From: Pantoea alhagi
GTDB taxonomy: Bacteria > Pseudomonadota > Gammaproteobacteria > Enterobacterales > Enterobacteriaceae
Direction of reading: 5' to 3'
DNA: 64,000 bases
Assembly: GCF_002101395.1 (NCBI RefSeq)
Contig: NZ_CP019706.1
Coordinates: 3,286,001 to 3,350,000, forward strand
Both the position numbers and the translations under genes were made by a program. Shown here in pieces: positions 60,881-64,000 of the stretch. Position 1 is the first letter of the stretch. The number at the start of each line of letters is the position of its first letter. The notes below the pieces were generated by a model. It did not search any database and was not told the origin of the DNA. It saw nothing but the letters and a program-made list of their open reading frames with translations.

Positions 60881-62884
60881 GTGAGCATGGATATCAGCGA
60901 TTTTTATCAGACGTTCTTCGATGAAGCTGACGAGCTATTGGCGGACATGGAGCAACACCTGCTGGGGTTAGACCCGCAGGAGCCTGATTCGGAACAGCTT
61001 AACGCCATTTTCCGTGCAGCCCATTCGATCAAAGGGGGGGCCGGCACCTTTGGCTTCGTGGTTTTGCAGGAAACCACGCATATCCTGGAAAATATTCTGG
61101 ACGGTGCGCGCCGGGGCGAAATGCAGCTCAGCACTGACATCATCAACCTGTTTTTGGAAACCAAAGATATTATGCAGGAACAGCTCGATGCCTATAAGGC
61201 GGGTCAGGAGCCTGACGCCGAAAGCTTTAAATACATTTGCGAAGCTCTGCGCCAGCTGGCGCTGGAAGCAAAAGGCGAAACGATCGCACCAGCGAAAACC
61301 GCTGAAGCCGAACCGGTTACCGCCGCGCCTGCTGCTGCATCTGGTCTGCGCCTGAAGCTGAGCGATCTCAAGCCGAACGAAGTGGCCCTGCTGCTGGAGG
61401 AGCTGAGCAACCTCGGCACCGTTAGCAATGTGCAGAAGGGGGAAACCAGCCTGGAAGCCACGCTCGACACCACCATCGATAAAGATGATTTGGTGGCGGT
61501 GCTCTGTTTTGTCATTGAAGAATCTCAGATCAGTTTCCTGGATGCAGCCTCTGCGCCTGCGCCTGTGGTAGCGGAACCGGAACCGGCTGCGCCGACCACT
61601 ATGGCCGAAGCGGAGATTGCTGCGACGCCAGCCACGGTCACCGAACTGGTGCCAGCGGCAAAACGTGAAACCAAAAAGGCCGCGCCGGCGAAAACCAGCG
61701 AATCGAGCAGTATTCGCGTGGCGGTTGAGAAGGTTGACCAGCTGATTAACCTGGTTGGCGAACTGGTGATTACCCAGTCGATGCTGGCGCAGCGTTCTGG
61801 TGCGCTTGACCCGGTTGCACACGGCGATCTGCTGAACAGTATGGGCCAGCTGGAGCGTAACGCGCGCGATCTGCAGGAATCGGTGATGTCGATCCGTATG
61901 ATGCCGATGGAATATGTCTTCAGCCGCTTCCCGCGTCTGGTGCGCGATCTGGCCAGCAAGCTGGGCAAAGAAGTTGAACTGACGCTGCTGGGCAGCTCAA
62001 CGGAACTGGATAAGAGCCTGATCGAACGCATTATCGATCCGTTAACGCACCTGGTGCGTAACAGCCTTGACCACGGGATTGAATCGCCCGAGAAGCGTGT
62101 TGCCAACGGTAAAACCGCAGTGGGCAATCTCACCCTGTCAGCGGAACATCAGGGCGGCAATATCTGCATTGAAGTGATTGATGACGGTGCCGGTCTGAAC
62201 CGTGAGCGTATTCTGGCGAAGGCGCTCTCATCTGGCCTGCCGGTCAGCGATGCGATGAGCGATGAAGAAGTTGGCATGCTGATCTTCGCCCCTGGCTTCT
62301 CTACCGCCGAGCAGGTTACCGACGTATCAGGCCGGGGCGTCGGAATGGATGTGGTGAAACGAAACATCCAGGAGATGGGCGGCCACGTTGAGATCGCTTC
62401 GAAGCAGGGCAAAGGCACCACTATCCGTATTCTGCTGCCGCTGACGCTGGCGATCCTTGACGGCATGTCAGTACGCGTCGCGGATGAAGTATTTATCCTG
62501 CCGCTGAATGCGGTGATGGAATCACTTCAGCCAAGCGCAGAAGATCTGAAGCCGCTGGCGGGTGGCGAGTGCGTACTTGAAGTACGTGGTGAATATCTGC
62601 CGCTGGTAGAGCTGTGGAACGTTTTTGATGTGCAGGGCGCGAAAACCGAGGCGACTCAGGGCATCGTGGTGATATTGCAAAGCGCGGGCAAACGCTACGC
62701 CTTGCTGGTTGACCAGTTGATTGGCCAGCATCAGGTTGTGGTTAAAAACCTTGAGAGCAACTATCGCAAAGTACCGGGCATCTCCGCCGCCACCATCCTT
62801 GGCGATGGCAGCGTTGCGCTGATCGTTGATGTCTCTGCACTGCAATCATTAAACCGCGAAAAGCGCGTGGCCGGCGCCGCGTAA
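60881..62884 (+). CDS. cheA: Chemotaxis histidine kinase CheA
   Basis: A 667-residue kinase. The frame opens at GTG 60872, but GTG 60881 gives MSMDISDFYQTFFDEAD as in E. coli. P1 has the phospho-accepting His48 in AAHSIKGGAGTFGF. P2 is near 160-225, followed by an Ala/Pro-rich linker. P3 dimerisation is near 270-335. The P4 ATPase has N box HLVRNSLDHGIE and G boxes VIDDGAGL and GRGVGMDVV. P5 at the end binds CheW. It starts 5 bases after motB. Confidence 0.97.
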   Translation: MSMDISDFYQTFFDEADELLADMEQHLLGLDPQEPDSEQLNAIFRAAHSIKGGAGTFGFVVLQETTHILENILDGARRGEMQLSTDIINLFLETKDIMQEQLDAYKAGQEPDAESFKYICEALRQLALEAKGETIAPAKTAEAEPVTAAPAAASGLRLKLSDLKPNEVALLLEELSNLGTVSNVQKGETSLEATLDTTIDKDDLVAVLCFVIEESQISFLDAASAPAPVVAEPEPAAPTTMAEAEIAATPATVTELVPAAKRETKKAAPAKTSESSSIRVAVEKVDQLINLVGELVITQSMLAQRSGALDPVAHGDLLNSMGQLERNARDLQESVMSIRMMPMEYVFSRFPRLVRDLASKLGKEVELTLLGSSTELDKSLIERIIDPLTHLVRNSLDHGIESPEKRVANGKTAVGNLTLSAEHQGGNICIEVIDDGAGLNRERILAKALSSGLPVSDAMSDEEVGMLIFAPGFSTAEQVTDVSGRGVGMDVVKRNIQEMGGHVEIASKQGKGTTIRILLPLTLAILDGMSVRVADEVFILPLNAVMESLQPSAEDLKPLAGGECVLEVRGEYLPLVELWNVFDVQGAKTEATQGIVVILQSAGKRYALLVDQLIGQHQVVVKNLESNYRKVPGISAATILGDGSVALIVDVSALQSLNREKRVAGAA

Positions 62885-62908
62885 ACGTAACCAATTAGGG
62901 GCAAACCT

Positions 62909-63406
62909 ATGACTGGAATGGCAAATGTAACGAAACTGGCCGGTGAAACCGTCGGACAAGAGTTTCTGGTTTTTACGCTCGGTGACGAAGAATACGGCAT
63001 CGATATTCTGAAAGTGCAGGAGATCCGTGGTTACGATCAGGTGACCCGTATCGCCAATACCCCCGCGTTTATCAAAGGGGTAACTAATCTGCGCGGCGTG
63101 ATTGTACCCATCATCGATCTGCGCGTGAAGTTCGCGCAGCCGGGCGTTCAATACAACGATAACACCGTGGTTATTGTGCTTAATCTGGAGCATCGCGTGG
63201 TGGGCATCGTAGTGGATGGCGTTTCTGATGTGCTGTCGCTGACGACCGATCAGATTCGTCCTTCGCCGGAATTTGCGGTGACCATGTCTACCGAATACCT
63301 GACAGGGCTTGGTGCGCTGGGTGAGCGGATGCTTATTTTGGTAGATATTGAGAAGCTGTTAAGCAGTGAAGAAATGGCATTAATGGATACTTTGCGTAGC
63401 GCATAA
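62909..63406 (+). CDS. cheW: Chemotaxis adaptor CheW
   Basis: A 165-residue SH3-like adaptor linking receptors to CheA. TGMANVTKLAGETVGQEFLVFTLGDEEYGIDILKVQEIRGYD and RGVIVPIIDLR are nearly identical to E. coli. It follows cheA by 24 bases. A strong terminator ends the motAB-cheAW unit. Confidence 0.97.
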   Translation: MTGMANVTKLAGETVGQEFLVFTLGDEEYGIDILKVQEIRGYDQVTRIANTPAFIKGVTNLRGVIVPIIDLRVKFAQPGVQYNDNTVVIVLNLEHRVVGIVVDGVSDVLSLTTDQIRPSPEFAVTMSTEYLTGLGALGERMLILVDIEKLLSSEEMALMDTLRSA

Positions 63407-63740
63407 AATATACCGTTAACCCCGGCAGGTAATAAACCTGATAAATTGTAACGGGGTGACACAATAAAAAAAGGGCGTCATACTGACGCCCTTTTTTTAT
63501 GTCTTTGGGAAATTTCTTATTCATCAATAGTTGCATATTAATGCTGTTGCAGATTAGCCCGTGTCGGAAAGGCCTGCAATTACCGGTCACTTACAATAAC
63601 GCGTCGGATGGGGGAAGAAAGCAGTGAATCGCGGCTGCAGGTAAAGCCGCAGTAATAACGGAATATCTGGAGTAAACCCCTCCATGACAGCGGATTCTTT
63701 ACACAAATTGTTATTTTTGTGTTTGAAATAAGGGAACTAT
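63407..63740. other. Intergenic stretch before chemoreceptor gene
   Basis: 334 bases. It contains the cheW terminator, then about 240 bases with no ORF worth reporting. A FliA-type promoter for the receptor is expected, but none is clear by eye. ATAAGGGAA lies before the receptor ATG. Confidence 0.45.
63466..63499 (+). terminator. Terminator of motAB-cheAW
   Basis: AAAGGGCGTCA-TAC-TGACGCCCTTT stem-loop followed by T run, with A on the other side. Confidence 0.92.
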
Positions 63741-64000
63741 ATGTTTAAAAATATAAAGATTGTAACGGTGCTGTATGCCGTGCTGGCATTATTTAGCCTA
63801 ATGCAATTAATAACTAACGGTTTGTTCTATTACTCTCTGCAAAAAAATCAGCATAATGTTGAAATTGACCATGTTATTCGCGTGCAGCAAGAGCACTTAT
63901 ATGATCTTGGCACGACGCTGTTAAAGGCACGTAATACCCTGGTTCGCTATGCACTTTATTTAAAGCTGCAGGAAGAAGATAAAAGCCTTGCTGCTTCCTC
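63741..64000 (+). CDS. Methyl-accepting chemotaxis protein (N-terminal part)
   Basis: The first 86 codons of a chemoreceptor cut by the right edge. MFKNIKIVTVLYAVLALFSLMQLITNGLFYYSLQ is the first transmembrane helix. The periplasmic part begins with NQHNVEIDHVIRVQQEHLYDLGTTLLKARNTLVRYALYL, the four-helix ligand domain of Tar/Tsr-type receptors. Its position after cheW matches tar or tsr-like genes of enterobacteria. The ligand and the cytoplasmic methylation and signalling regions are outside the window, so no symbol is given. Confidence 0.92.
   Translation, partial: MFKNIKIVTVLYAVLALFSLMQLITNGLFYYSLQKNQHNVEIDHVIRVQQEHLYDLGTTLLKARNTLVRYALYLKLQEEDKSLAAS

Overview
The window is a chromosomal segment from an enterobacterium of the Erwiniaceae (Pantoea / Mixta / Erwinia type). 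The grounds are close protein similarity to E. coli in flagellar, chemotaxis, proline, iron and phosphate genes, E. coli-like order inside several blocks (flhDC-motAB-cheAW, fliAZ-dcyD-tcyJLN, fliC|fliDST-yedD, efeUOB-phoH, putA|putP), and many typical lineage additions. The genus assignment is inference; no rRNA gene is present.

Layout. (1) 1-3150: an O-acyltransferase pair (MBOAT protein plus an SGNH/DltD-like partner that runs off the left edge), a small orphan gene, then tRNA-Gly(CCC) and tRNA-Lys(CTT), all on the minus strand; this looks like an accessory segment beside tRNAs. (2) 3150-8460: short, mostly stress-related genes: a GvpU-like protein, an MliC-type lysozyme inhibitor, a CspA-family protein, a LexA-controlled DinI-like protein, the RpoS-stabilising IraP, YedD and several very small ORFs. 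(3) 8460-13020: fliT, fliS and fliD (minus) divergent from two almost identical flagellin genes, each with its own sigma28 promoter and terminator. (4) 13260-27370: a block between fliC and fliA holding a four-part glycosyltransferase of 1227 residues, the trehalose operon treZ-treY-glgX/treX, rmlA-rmlC-rmlD for dTDP-rhamnose (no rmlB here) and a protein with an eroded HNH domain. (5) 27515-32400: fliA, fliZ, dcyD and the cystine ABC transporter tcyJLN. (6) 32600-43950: an acyltransferase, putA and putP around a shared control region with PutA-type hexamers, a MocR regulator with a GNAT enzyme, and a LysE exporter / DUF2000 / truncated Dabb cluster divergent from an Lrp-family regulator. (7) 44545-49270: efeUOB behind a near-perfect Fur box, then phoH. 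(8) 49325-49910: tRNA-Ser(GGA) followed by two tandem 174-bp repeats, each carrying the last 19 bases of the tRNA and a terminator, resembling the rtT repeats after E. coli tyrT. (9) 50070-54320: phoA, msrA, a flavin reductase-like protein, an isochorismatase-like hydrolase and yedK (SRAP). (10) 54400-64000: otsBA behind a sigmaS-like promoter and long leader, flhDC with a long upstream region and a CRP site, motAB, cheA, cheW and the beginning of a chemoreceptor gene.

How the genes fit together: flhDC, fliA, fliZ, motAB, cheAW and the flagellin set form most of a motility regulon. The large glycosyltransferase beside the twin flagellins, with dTDP-rhamnose genes in the same block, suggests flagellin glycosylation (inference). 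Two independent trehalose routes are present: OtsA/OtsB from UDP-glucose and glucose-6-phosphate, and TreX/TreY/TreZ from glycogen or maltodextrin. The strongest candidates for something poorly described are the tRNA-Ser repeat array, the fliC-fliA insert, the flagellins apparently homogenised by gene conversion, and the HNH-like protein that has lost its catalytic histidines.
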